From contig PAVA01000020.1 in assembly GCA_002712945.1 (NCBI GenBank), forward strand, positions 1 to 27,400: DNA of 27,400 bases. The letters run 5' to 3'. This stretch comes from Citromicrobium sp. (GTDB lineage: Bacteria > Pseudomonadota > Alphaproteobacteria > Sphingomonadales > Sphingomonadaceae). Position numbers and translations under genes: made by a program. Of this stretch, positions 15,210 through 21,951 are shown piece by piece; the stretch's first letter is position 1; each line of letters begins with the position of its first letter. The notes beneath the pieces were generated by a model. That model saw only the letters and a list, made by a program, of their open reading frames with translations, was not told the origin of the DNA and made no database searches.

Positions 15210-16187
15210 TCAGCGCTGGTTGTCGCGCCGCTTGGCTTCGGTCGATATCCAGGCGTAGGTCTTTTCCATGCCTTCGCGCAGGGTCTGCGACGGGGCCCAG
15301 CCGAGTTTTTCGCGGATCAGGTTGTTGTCCGAGTTGCGCCCGCGCACGCCGAGCGGGCCGGGGATGTTCTCGACCCCCACGTCCTTGCCCGAAATGTCGA
15401 TGACCATTTCGGCGAGGCCGTTGATGGTGATCATCTCGTCCGAGCCGATATTGACGGGCCCCTCGAAGTCGGAGCGCAGCAGGCGCGTCGTGCCTTCGAG
15501 ACATTCGTCGATATAGAGGAAGGAGCGGGTCTGCTTGCCGTCGCCCCACACCTCGATCTTGCTGCCCTCGTCGGCCAGGGCGACCTTGCGGCACATCGCG
15601 GCGGGCGCCTTTTCCTTGCCGCCCTGCCAGGTGCCCAGCGGCCCGAAGATGTTGTGATAGCGCGCGACGCGGTTTTCCATGCCGTAATTGCGGTTGTAGG
15701 CGAGGTAGAGCCGTTCGGAGAACAGCTTTTCCCAGCCATATTCGCTGTCCGGATTGGCCGGATAGGCCGAATCCTCGACGCAGTTCGGGTTGTCCGGGTC
15801 GAGCTGGTTGTGCTCGGGATACATGCAGGCGGACGAGGAATAGAACACGCGCTTGATGGTGCGCTTGTGGCACGCGTCCAGCACGTTGAGATTGATCGTC
15901 GCCGAATTGTGCATGATGTCGGCGTCGTTCTCGCCGGTGAAGATGTAGCCTGCACCGCCCATGTCGGCGGCCAGCTGGTAGACCTCGTCGAAGCGCTGAT
16001 CGACCACTTCGCGCACGAAGCGCTGGTCGCGCAGGTCGCCGATCGCGAAATCGTCGGCTTCGGTTTCGGCGTGTTCGTGGAACTTGAGGTCGACACCGCG
16101 GACCCAGAAGCCTTCGTCCTTCAGGCGCTTGACCAGATGCCCGCCGATGAACCCGCCGGCACCGCATACGAGGGCGGTCTTCTGCAT
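15210..16187 (-). CDS. GDP-mannose 3,5-epimerase-like SDR enzyme
   Basis: The product is 325 residues. CGAGGFIGG at 8-16 binds NAD. The sequence then follows plant GDP-mannose 3,5-epimerase closely: YQLAADMGGAGYIF at 70-83, SSACMYPE at 118-125, YGWEK at 150-154, RYHNIFGPLGTWQGG at 176-190 and EKAPAAMCRK at 192-201. The plant catalytic residues Cys145, Tyr174, Lys178 and Lys217 correspond to Cys121, Tyr150, Lys154 and Lys193, with identical spacing. The plant enzyme converts GDP-D-mannose to GDP-L-galactose and GDP-L-gulose for ascorbate; here a supply of L-galactose or L-gulose for polysaccharide is more likely. AGAGGA lies upstream of the ATG, after a 154-base gap, so it probably heads a transcription unit. 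Confidence 0.88.
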   Translation of the reverse strand: MQKTALVCGAGGFIGGHLVKRLKDEGFWVRGVDLKFHEHAETEADDFAIGDLRDQRFVREVVDQRFDEVYQLAADMGGAGYIFTGENDADIMHNSATINLNVLDACHKRTIKRVFYSSSACMYPEHNQLDPDNPNCVEDSAYPANPDSEYGWEKLFSERLYLAYNRNYGMENRVARYHNIFGPLGTWQGGKEKAPAAMCRKVALADEGSKIEVWGDGKQTRSFLYIDECLEGTTRLLRSDFEGPVNIGSDEMITINGLAEMVIDISGKDVGVENIPGPLGVRGRNSDNNLIREKLGWAPSQTLREGMEKTYAWISTEAKRRDNQR

Positions 16188-16254
16188 GTCTCAAATCCTC
16201 TCAATGTCGCCAGCCGCCCCGCGATGCAGGCACTTCGTCCGTGCAGAATACTCG

Positions 16255-16283
16255 ATTGTAAACGGGGAATGCTGTCGTCGAAA
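16255..16283 (-). promoter_or_regulatory. Weak promoter candidate ahead of the GDP-mannose 3,5-epimerase-like gene
   Basis: On the minus strand TTTCGA (16283-16278) and TACAAT (16260-16255, five of six bases of the -10 consensus) are 17 bases apart, about 68 bases before the start at 16187. The -35 match is poor. The 154-base gap around it (16188-16341) is among the longest in the minus-strand array and is locally AT-richer. I saw no convincing terminator for the preceding group in this gap. Confidence 0.3.
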
Positions 16284-16341
16284 AATCCGCTAGCCGCATA
16301 GCAACGTGGGACCGGGAATCAACCGGGCAGCCTTGCGTGGA

Positions 16342-16785
16342 CTAGAGCTTGATGTCTTCCATCTCGATCCCTTCGCGCACCACGCGCGCCGGATTGCCCG
16401 CCATGATCGTATTCGAGGGTACGTCCTTCGTGATGACTGCGCCCGAACCGATCACGCACTGGTCGCCGATGCGCACCCCGCCCATGATGACCGCGCCGAT
16501 CCCGATCACGCACCATTCGCCGATATAGGTGTGCACCTTTTCGCCATCGTAGCGGCCCAGGCTCTTCTTGGGTACCAGCTTGTGGCTGAGGATGGTCACG
16601 CGCGAGGTAAGGATGGTGTGCGCGCCCACATGAATGCCTTGCGGGAAATAGCGATCGAGGTTGAGGCCGCGCTCGATCTCGCAGCTGGGGTGAATGTCGT
16701 ACCCCGCCATCTTGTACCTGTACCAGCGCAGCCACTGCACGCGCTTGGCGATTGCTTGCCGCAGGCCCTTGGTCTCTTCGCTCAC
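16342..16785 (-). CDS. Hexapeptide-repeat acyltransferase, short form
   Basis: The product is 147 residues from GTG at 16785. That start shares four bases (GTGA) with the stop of the upstream glycosyltransferase gene. The longer open frame to 17205 would lie entirely inside that gene and has no relation to the family, so I rejected it. The N-terminal 30 residues are basic and aromatic (RVQWLRWYRYKMAGY). Then come hexapeptide turns: DIHPSCEI, GIHVGAHTILTSRVTI, TYIGEWCVIGIGAVIMGGV, RIGDQCVIGSGAVITKDVP and the closing MAGNPARVV. This is the WcaF/Maa-like O-acetyltransferase form. It is the last gene before a 154-base gap and probably modifies the same repeat unit. Confidence 0.87.
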   Translation of the reverse strand: MSEETKGLRQAIAKRVQWLRWYRYKMAGYDIHPSCEIERGLNLDRYFPQGIHVGAHTILTSRVTILSHKLVPKKSLGRYDGEKVHTYIGEWCVIGIGAVIMGGVRIGDQCVIGSGAVITKDVPSNTIMAGNPARVVREGIEMEDIKL

Positions 16786-17747
16786 TGCGTTTCCCCCGCT
16801 GGCGCCAGCAGCTGACGCGCCCAGTTGTCGACCGAAAAGCGCTCCACATCCAGCTGCGAGGTGATCGGCTTCGCCAGAAATTCCGGAACGGCCGAAAGAT
16901 CGTGGTCCTCGATCACCAGGAAGCGGTCGTTGCGGTAGAAATCCTCGGTCGCGATCCGCTTCTTCTCGGTCACCACCTTCACCCCCGCCGCCATGTTCTC
17001 GATCAGCCGCATCGTGTAGCCCGACTGGGCGTGGTTGGCGAAGTCGAAGGTGCCGCGCGAGCGCTCGATCAGGTCGATGATTTTCTCGAACGGCAGCGAA
17101 GCGCCGGTGATTCCGGGCAGGCTCTTGCCCTTGCGCTTCAGCATCAGCCGCACCGCCGGGCTGCACTTGAGGTGGAAATGGGTGACGAGGCCCTGTTGCT
17201 CGCAAAAGGCATGGAGCTTCTCCAGCGCTTCGAACCGGGCAAGCGATCCGATCGCGCCGACGAAATAGAGATCAATGTCCTTCGGCCTGCTGCGGTCGAC
17301 CGCGTAGAAGGCGGGGATCGCGAAGAGCGGCAGGTAGGTGACGCCGGCGGACTGCGCATCGTCCGGGTCGAAGGTGAGGACGCGGTCGAAAAAGCGCTCA
17401 TAGGGCCGGTAGTCGTGCGTGGTCAGCGAATCCCAGTTGTAGAGCACGAAGCGCGCCTGCGGCTGGACCTCGCGCAGGCGCTGCATGTTCGCGTGGCTGA
17501 CATGGTGGACCTGAATGAACAGCACGATGTCGTATTGCGTGGCCGCGCTCTCTTCGATGATCCGCGCGTGATAGGCGTCGAGCCGCTTCTGGTAGGGGCC
17601 GGGGAGGAACTTCTTGGCGCTCTTGCTCCAGAAGTCCGTGCTTTCGATCGGATGGAAATCGCTGTCGTAGCCGAGCCGTTCGAACGCGGCGCGGATTTCC
17701 TTGATATAGGCGTAGAAATCGATCCCGATGAACAGGATTCTGGGCAT
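16782..17747 (-). CDS. CgeB/Eps11J-like glycosyltransferase (GT-B type)
   Basis: The product is 321 residues. It opens with a Rossmann-type strand (PRILFIGIDFYAYIKEI), contains YDIVLFIQVHHVSH and FVLYNWDSLTTHDY in the middle, then DIDLYFVGAIG as the link to the second domain. SGYTMRLIENMAAGVKVVTE at 242-261 is the donor-binding region typical of GT-B enzymes of the CgeB/Eps11J kind. It probably transfers one sugar of the repeat unit on the cytoplasmic side; donor and acceptor cannot be inferred. It lies 19 bases downstream of the polymerase-like gene and its stop overlaps the next start by four bases. Confidence 0.8.
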   Translation of the reverse strand: MPRILFIGIDFYAYIKEIRAAFERLGYDSDFHPIESTDFWSKSAKKFLPGPYQKRLDAYHARIIEESAATQYDIVLFIQVHHVSHANMQRLREVQPQARFVLYNWDSLTTHDYRPYERFFDRVLTFDPDDAQSAGVTYLPLFAIPAFYAVDRSRPKDIDLYFVGAIGSLARFEALEKLHAFCEQQGLVTHFHLKCSPAVRLMLKRKGKSLPGITGASLPFEKIIDLIERSRGTFDFANHAQSGYTMRLIENMAAGVKVVTEKKRIATEDFYRNDRFLVIEDHDLSAVPEFLAKPITSQLDVERFSVDNWARQLLAPAGETQ

Positions 17748-17766
17748 GGAACGGCCTCCCCGGAAG

Positions 17767-19035
17767 CTAGGCGTGCGCGGGCCGACCGCGCGACGGGGCC
17801 CGCTTGTTGCGCGCGGTTGCAGTCCGCGTCGGGATCAGGAGGCCGCTGAAGACGATCAGCAGCACGAAGGGCGAGAAGAACAGGGCTTCGGAGGTCATCG
17901 ACAGGAGGATCAGCGCCCCGAACAGCCATCGCGGCCGGAACAGGCGCTGGAACATGGTGCCCCACAGGAAGACCAGCCCGAGCGGAATGCCGATCGAATA
18001 GAGCAGCGTGACGATGCCGTTGCTGTTCGATCGTTCTGTGATGTTGTCGCGCGACAGTTCGACGTCGCGATAGCCCACCTGCTCGGCTACGTCGAAATAG
18101 TATTCGTAATCGAACCCGATCCCGGTCAGCGGTTTCTCCATCACGACGTTGAGGCCGGTGCGCAGGTCGTATTCGCGCGCCTGTGCCGAGCCACTGAATT
18201 CCCCGTAGAACTTCTCGGCCAGGTTGTAGCTGGCATAAGCGGCGACCGGCAGCAGAAGGATCGGGCCGAGGATGAAAACCGCGAGTTTCTGCATGCGCCC
18301 GGCGGTCTTGAGGAAGCGCAGATAGGCCACGCCGTACAGCATGACGAGGATGACCGCGCCGGTGGTGGATTGCGTCGCGATGACCGCGAGCGTGGCGAGG
18401 CCTATATTGAACGCGCTGAACCTGCGCAGGAACAGGCATATGAACAGAAAGACGTTGAGGTACATCTGCAGCACGCCGGGCTCGAAGAAGAAGCCGTCCG
18501 GCCGCTTGAAGAAAGTCGCGTCGGCCACGAATTCGTGGTAGGTAAAAATGTACAGGAAGGTCTGGTAGGTCGTTTCCTGCACTTGGAAAGTCCAGAAGAT
18601 GCCTGGGGCTACGAGTGCGAGGATCGGCGTGAGAATGGCTTGGAACGCCATCAGCTTCAGGATCAGATAGAGATCGTCGGCAATCGTGCGCGGGGGCCTG
18701 TCGATATAGATCATCAACAGCACCACCCCGCCGATGAAGTTCGCGTAGCGGATGGCCATCGGGACGAGCTGGAACGATTCCCCGCCCAGCAGCGCCGCCG
18801 CCCCGGTTGCCAGCAGCAGGATCCAGATGCCCGCGAACTCGGCCTTGAGGGCACGCATCGGGTTCGTAAGCGCAAAGCACAGCACCAGCAGGAGCGCCAG
18901 AAGGGGCAGACGAGGGATGCTACTCAGCCCACCGGAAATCAGGATGGCTGCGAACAGCGCGACTTGCCTGATCCGCAGTTGCAGCTCATCCCGGCTCATC
19001 CCCCTTTTCGGAGTATAGTCAGGGGTTCGGGCCAT
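17767..19035 (-). CDS. Wzy-like polysaccharide polymerase (polytopic membrane protein)
   Basis: The product is 422 residues with about ten to twelve hydrophobic segments. A long hydrophilic loop at roughly 250-315 contains REYDLRTGLNVVMEKPLTGIGF, matching the pattern in Wzy/O-antigen polymerase periplasmic loops where an Arg and a GxGF-like turn recur. It is next to the flippase and two glycosyltransferase genes, the usual place of wzy. I chose ATG at 19035 because it overlaps, as TGATG, the stop of a short upstream reading frame. There is no good ribosome binding site there, and ATG at 18999 preceded by a purine-rich run is an alternative. Ligase activity cannot be excluded, but context favours polymerase. 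Confidence 0.82.
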   Translation of the reverse strand: MARTPDYTPKRGMSRDELQLRIRQVALFAAILISGGLSSIPRLPLLALLLVLCFALTNPMRALKAEFAGIWILLLATGAAALLGGESFQLVPMAIRYANFIGGVVLLMIYIDRPPRTIADDLYLILKLMAFQAILTPILALVAPGIFWTFQVQETTYQTFLYIFTYHEFVADATFFKRPDGFFFEPGVLQMYLNVFLFICLFLRRFSAFNIGLATLAVIATQSTTGAVILVMLYGVAYLRFLKTAGRMQKLAVFILGPILLLPVAAYASYNLAEKFYGEFSGSAQAREYDLRTGLNVVMEKPLTGIGFDYEYYFDVAEQVGYRDVELSRDNITERSNSNGIVTLLYSIGIPLGLVFLWGTMFQRLFRPRWLFGALILLSMTSEALFFSPFVLLIVFSGLLIPTRTATARNKRAPSRGRPAHA

Positions 19036-19151
19036 CAGCAGCAGCCCGCAGCCGGGGCCAAACGCGGCCCGTACGGATGGAGCGCGTCGCCGCGCCGGGC
19101 GACCCTCGCCGGGCCACCGGCTACGATGCAGCAGTTCGAAGAATGCAGCAT
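19035..19151 (-). CDS. Possible 38-codon small ORF coupled to the polymerase gene
   Basis: In the 193-base gap between the flippase and polymerase genes an ATG opens a 38-codon frame. It begins MLHSSNCCIVAGG and ends with Gly-Cys-Cys, and its TGA overlaps the polymerase ATG by one base. It has two Cys pairs (7-8 and 37-38) and several Arg. No clear Shine-Dalgarno sequence precedes it. It could be a leader peptide that delivers ribosomes to the poorly initiated downstream gene, or a chance frame. I know of no family. Confidence 0.25.
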   Translation of the reverse strand: MLHSSNCCIVAGGPARVARRGDALHPYGPRLAPAAGCC

Positions 19152-19228
19152 TGTCGTGTCGTTCGCCCGTGCAGTCTCTCGCGGCAGGCGCGTACACGCT
19201 GGCGTCCCGGCCAGCAAGGCGCCAGTCG

Positions 19229-20482
19229 CTAGCGGCCCCGCAGCCGGAACTCCGGGTAACGTCGCGACAGGCGCCACCAGCCGATAACCAGAAGTACCGC
19301 CATCGCCGTATAGATCGCACTGCGCAGGATCATGACGCCATCCAGGCTGAAAGGCGTGTCGGCCAGAAGAGCAACCCCGAAGGCGCCGATGGTCAGCAAG
19401 ACACCGGCCCCATAGGCCACCACGTACCATGTGTAGTCGATCACCACATTGAACGTGAGCGCGAAGGGCGAGGAGAGGGTGAACGCGATCAGCCCCGGCA
19501 TGATGAGATAGACCCAGTGCAGGTCTGCCACATATTGCGGCAGGACGAGCCCGAGCAGCGGCTCGGCCAGCAGCCAGAGCGCAATGATCGCGGCGAGCGA
19601 GTAGCCCACGGTAATCGCCAGCAGATGACGGAGCTCTCGCGAGACCCCCGCCGCGTCGCGCGCCTTGCGGTGCTTGACGATGTTCGGAAGGAATACCTGC
19701 TGGATCAGGTTCGGCGCGAGCTGGAACAGCGTCACGAACAGGAAAGCCAGATATAGCCGCCCGAGCGGTTCCAGACCCAGTTCGCTCAACACATAGCTGC
19801 GCTCCATGAGGTTCATCAGCTGGATCGCGATGCCGGTAAGAAACAGCGTGAACCCCGCCGAGAAGATGATCCCGGCCAGCCGGCGAGACATCTTGAACCG
19901 GCGCGGTTTCAATGCGGCCCCGGTGGCCCACGAAAGCGTGACGAAGAGCACCGGCTGGACCGCCATCGCCATCACCGCGACAAGGGCCGGGTCGATCGAG
20001 GACACGCCTGAATAGAGCAGGACGAGAACCGCCAGCGAGGCAAGCATCGAGGATGCGTTGATCATGTTGACCGCGCCCAGACGGCCCGCCGCCACCATCT
20101 CGTTCGTCATCCACGAACGCACCAGCGTACAGAACCCGGCAATCGCCGCGAGCCCCGCGATCACCCGGTACAGATCCGTGTCGAGCCAGAACGATAGGAT
20201 CACTGCGGCAAGGGCCATCACCGCGCCGATGGTGCCGAACCCGGTATAGGCGAGGTCGATGATGCGTTGCTTGTACCCGGGCCCTGCATGGCACAGCAGC
20301 CGGTACCCCCCGTTGAGCAGGCCGAAATGCATCAGGCCCGAAAACAGGATCACCGATTGCACCAGCGCGACCAGACCCAGGTCGTCATAGGCCAGCACGG
20401 TCATCAGCACGACGCCGCGCAGCAGCGTGAGGACGCTCACGCCGAGTCCGACGGCGACGAACGCGGCGCGCGAATTCATCAT
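19229..20482 (-). CDS. Wzx-like lipid-linked oligosaccharide flippase (MOP superfamily)
   Basis: The product is 417 residues with about twelve hydrophobic helices evenly spaced and short, often Arg-rich loops, the shape of Wzx/PST flippases. The N-terminal part (LGVSVLTLLRGVVLMTVL) and the central MERSYVLSELG, followed by a membrane segment and FLPNIVKHRKARD, fit this superfamily. It would move undecaprenyl-linked repeat units from the cytoplasmic to the periplasmic face of the inner membrane. Neighbours are a Wzy-like polymerase downstream and glycan-modifying enzymes upstream. The first two codons are both ATG and either may be used; a GGGG run lies directly before them. Sequence similarity among such flippases is low, so the call rests on topology and context. 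Confidence 0.85.
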   Translation of the reverse strand: MMNSRAAFVAVGLGVSVLTLLRGVVLMTVLAYDDLGLVALVQSVILFSGLMHFGLLNGGYRLLCHAGPGYKQRIIDLAYTGFGTIGAVMALAAVILSFWLDTDLYRVIAGLAAIAGFCTLVRSWMTNEMVAAGRLGAVNMINASSMLASLAVLVLLYSGVSSIDPALVAVMAMAVQPVLFVTLSWATGAALKPRRFKMSRRLAGIIFSAGFTLFLTGIAIQLMNLMERSYVLSELGLEPLGRLYLAFLFVTLFQLAPNLIQQVFLPNIVKHRKARDAAGVSRELRHLLAITVGYSLAAIIALWLLAEPLLGLVLPQYVADLHWVYLIMPGLIAFTLSSPFALTFNVVIDYTWYVVAYGAGVLLTIGAFGVALLADTPFSLDGVMILRSAIYTAMAVLLVIGWWRLSRRYPEFRLRGR

Positions 20483-20509
20483 CCCCGGACTATGCGCCTG
20501 CCCGCGCGA

Positions 20510-21376
20510 TCAGACCTGCAGGATCGAATCAATATACTCGCCGGAGAGATCGGGGCGCACCTCGCGGGCTGCCTCTGCCGCGCGCTTCCGGTTGCTGCCC
20601 AGCGGCTGCATCATCTCGGTATAGGGCGCATGGGTGTTGAAGGTGATGAAAACGGCCGTCCGGGGCGTCTTGCAGCGGCTTCCGAAATGATAGCAGACGG
20701 CGGGATCGACCAGGATCGCATCGCCCGCCTTGCCGTAGAACCGCTCGTAATCGCCGTCGCCGACCTCGCCTGCGATCTGCTCGTCGGTCAGGCGGCGGAT
20801 GATCGGAGAACGGTTCACCTTCTTGCTCTTGGCACGATCGATATAGGCGAACGGGCCACCGGCATCGCTGTCTATATCATTGAGATACATGATGAAGTGC
20901 AGGGACTGGCTGTCGCCGTAATCCCTGTGCCATTTCTGGCTCTCGCGCAGCGGCCCCTCGGTCGGGAACGACCTGACGACCTGGATGCTCGCGAAGGAGA
21001 ACTTGCCGTCGAAATAGGCCTCGGCCGCATTCAGGATGTCGTCCGAGAAGGCGAGGCGGAAAACGGGATTGTCCGCGTTGAAATCCTCGGGCGGCATGAT
21101 GCTGGTGAACGGGTGCCCCTTGTCCGTGGGGACGACCTTTTCAGCGCGCGGCAGGTACATCTCCTGGATCGCCCCGACCACGTCGGGATCGACCGGCAGT
21201 GCCGGGCAGCAGCCCAGGGTCCGCAATTGCTCGAGCCGGGCAGGATCGAAGGAGGTCGCGCGCCGGGGCGGGGCGGGATGCCCGACCAGCCTGTTCTTCA
21301 CCTTGGTGAGCTTGCGCACCGGCACGAGCCGCCAGCGCAGGAAATTGGCTGTGTCATGCAAAACAGCATTTGCCAT
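20510..21376 (-). CDS. PhyH-family (phytanoyl-CoA dioxygenase-like) Fe(II)/2-oxoglutarate oxygenase
   Basis: The product is 288 residues from ATG at 21376; a GTG one codon earlier is a poorer alternative. The double-stranded beta-helix signature is visible: QKWHRDYGD gives the metal ligands His150 and Asp152, followed by SLHFIMYLNDID and GGPFAYIDRAK. The second half has GDAILVDPAVCYHFGSRC with the third ligand His230, and Arg239 sits where 2-oxoglutarate is normally bound. The facial triad therefore looks complete. The family hydroxylates diverse small molecules. Its place between a flippase and an acyltransferase gene suggests oxidation of a sugar or acyl group on the polysaccharide, but the substrate is unknown. 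Confidence 0.87.
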   Translation of the reverse strand: MANAVLHDTANFLRWRLVPVRKLTKVKNRLVGHPAPPRRATSFDPARLEQLRTLGCCPALPVDPDVVGAIQEMYLPRAEKVVPTDKGHPFTSIMPPEDFNADNPVFRLAFSDDILNAAEAYFDGKFSFASIQVVRSFPTEGPLRESQKWHRDYGDSQSLHFIMYLNDIDSDAGGPFAYIDRAKSKKVNRSPIIRRLTDEQIAGEVGDGDYERFYGKAGDAILVDPAVCYHFGSRCKTPRTAVFITFNTHAPYTEMMQPLGSNRKRAAEAAREVRPDLSGEYIDSILQV

Positions 21377-21404
21377 CACGTTCAGTCCCTTGCCCCAAGA
21401 TTGC

Positions 21405-21941
21405 CTATTGCGCAGCGCCCGAGCGCGATACCCAGACGTCGCTGGGAACCTCGTCGTTTATCCGCTTTGCCGGAATCCCGACATAGGTTCCCGGCTCGGT
21501 AATGGAACGGTTGACCAGCGACATGGCACCCACCACCACGTTGTCGCAAATCTCCACCGGGCCGACCACCACCGAGTTCGCCCCAATAACGACATTGTCG
21601 CCCAAGCGGAATACGTCACCTGTCCGGTGGCGTTCGAGATAGCGCGGATTGTCGGGCGCGGGGCCGACGAACTTCACGCCGGACATGATCGCGACGCGCC
21701 CGTCGGACACGATGCCGTTGCCGCCGAGCAGCACGCCACTGGGGTGCGAGGCCTGCAACTGACGCACGTTGACCCTGTAGGAGGTCACCTCGAAGCCGTA
21801 CCGCAGCAGGAGCGAACGATCGAGGATCATCGAGATCGCCCGGCCGAAGATCGGCACCTTGTAGTGAAACCATTTCGACAGGCGCATCGTCCCGCGAATA
21901 TTGGATTCGACCATCCAGAGCTTGAGCAGGATGCGTTTCAC
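21405..21941 (-). CDS. Hexapeptide-repeat acyltransferase
   Basis: The product is 178 residues from GTG at 21941, which lies ten bases after the upstream stop and has GGCAGG just before it. ATG at 21914 is an alternative. An upstream ATG at 22007 would overlap the previous gene by 56 bases and is not needed by the fold. The N-terminal 60 residues are basic and hydrophobic (FHYKVPIFGRAISMILDRS). Hexapeptide turns follow: VLLGGNGIVSDGRVAIMSGV, FRLGDNVVIGANSVVVGPV, EICDNVVVGAMSLVNRSI and YVGIPAKRI. This resembles serine-acetyltransferase/NeuD-like trimeric acyltransferases. It likely adds an acyl group to a sugar of the repeat unit. Confidence 0.83.
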   Translation of the reverse strand: MKRILLKLWMVESNIRGTMRLSKWFHYKVPIFGRAISMILDRSLLLRYGFEVTSYRVNVRQLQASHPSGVLLGGNGIVSDGRVAIMSGVKFVGPAPDNPRYLERHRTGDVFRLGDNVVIGANSVVVGPVEICDNVVVGAMSLVNRSITEPGTYVGIPAKRINDEVPSDVWVSRSGAAQ

Positions 21942-21951
21942 GCCTGCCGAC

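Noticed and set aside
16275..16297. GCTATGCGGCTAGCGGATTTTT on the minus strand as an intrinsic terminator before the GDP-mannose 3,5-epimerase-like gene
   Set aside because: The complementary part is a loop-less GCTAGC palindrome, so no stable hairpin precedes the T run.
14871..16301. Plus-strand frame of 476 codons opposite the GDP-mannose 3,5-epimerase-like gene
   Set aside because: The minus-strand gene has full catalytic motifs; the plus frame is an antisense shadow with no start signal or domain.
17728..19287. Plus-strand frame of 519 codons opposite the Wzy-like gene
   Set aside because: Its translation is a charged, Gln/Arg/Glu-rich antisense product; the minus strand gives a clean polytopic membrane protein.
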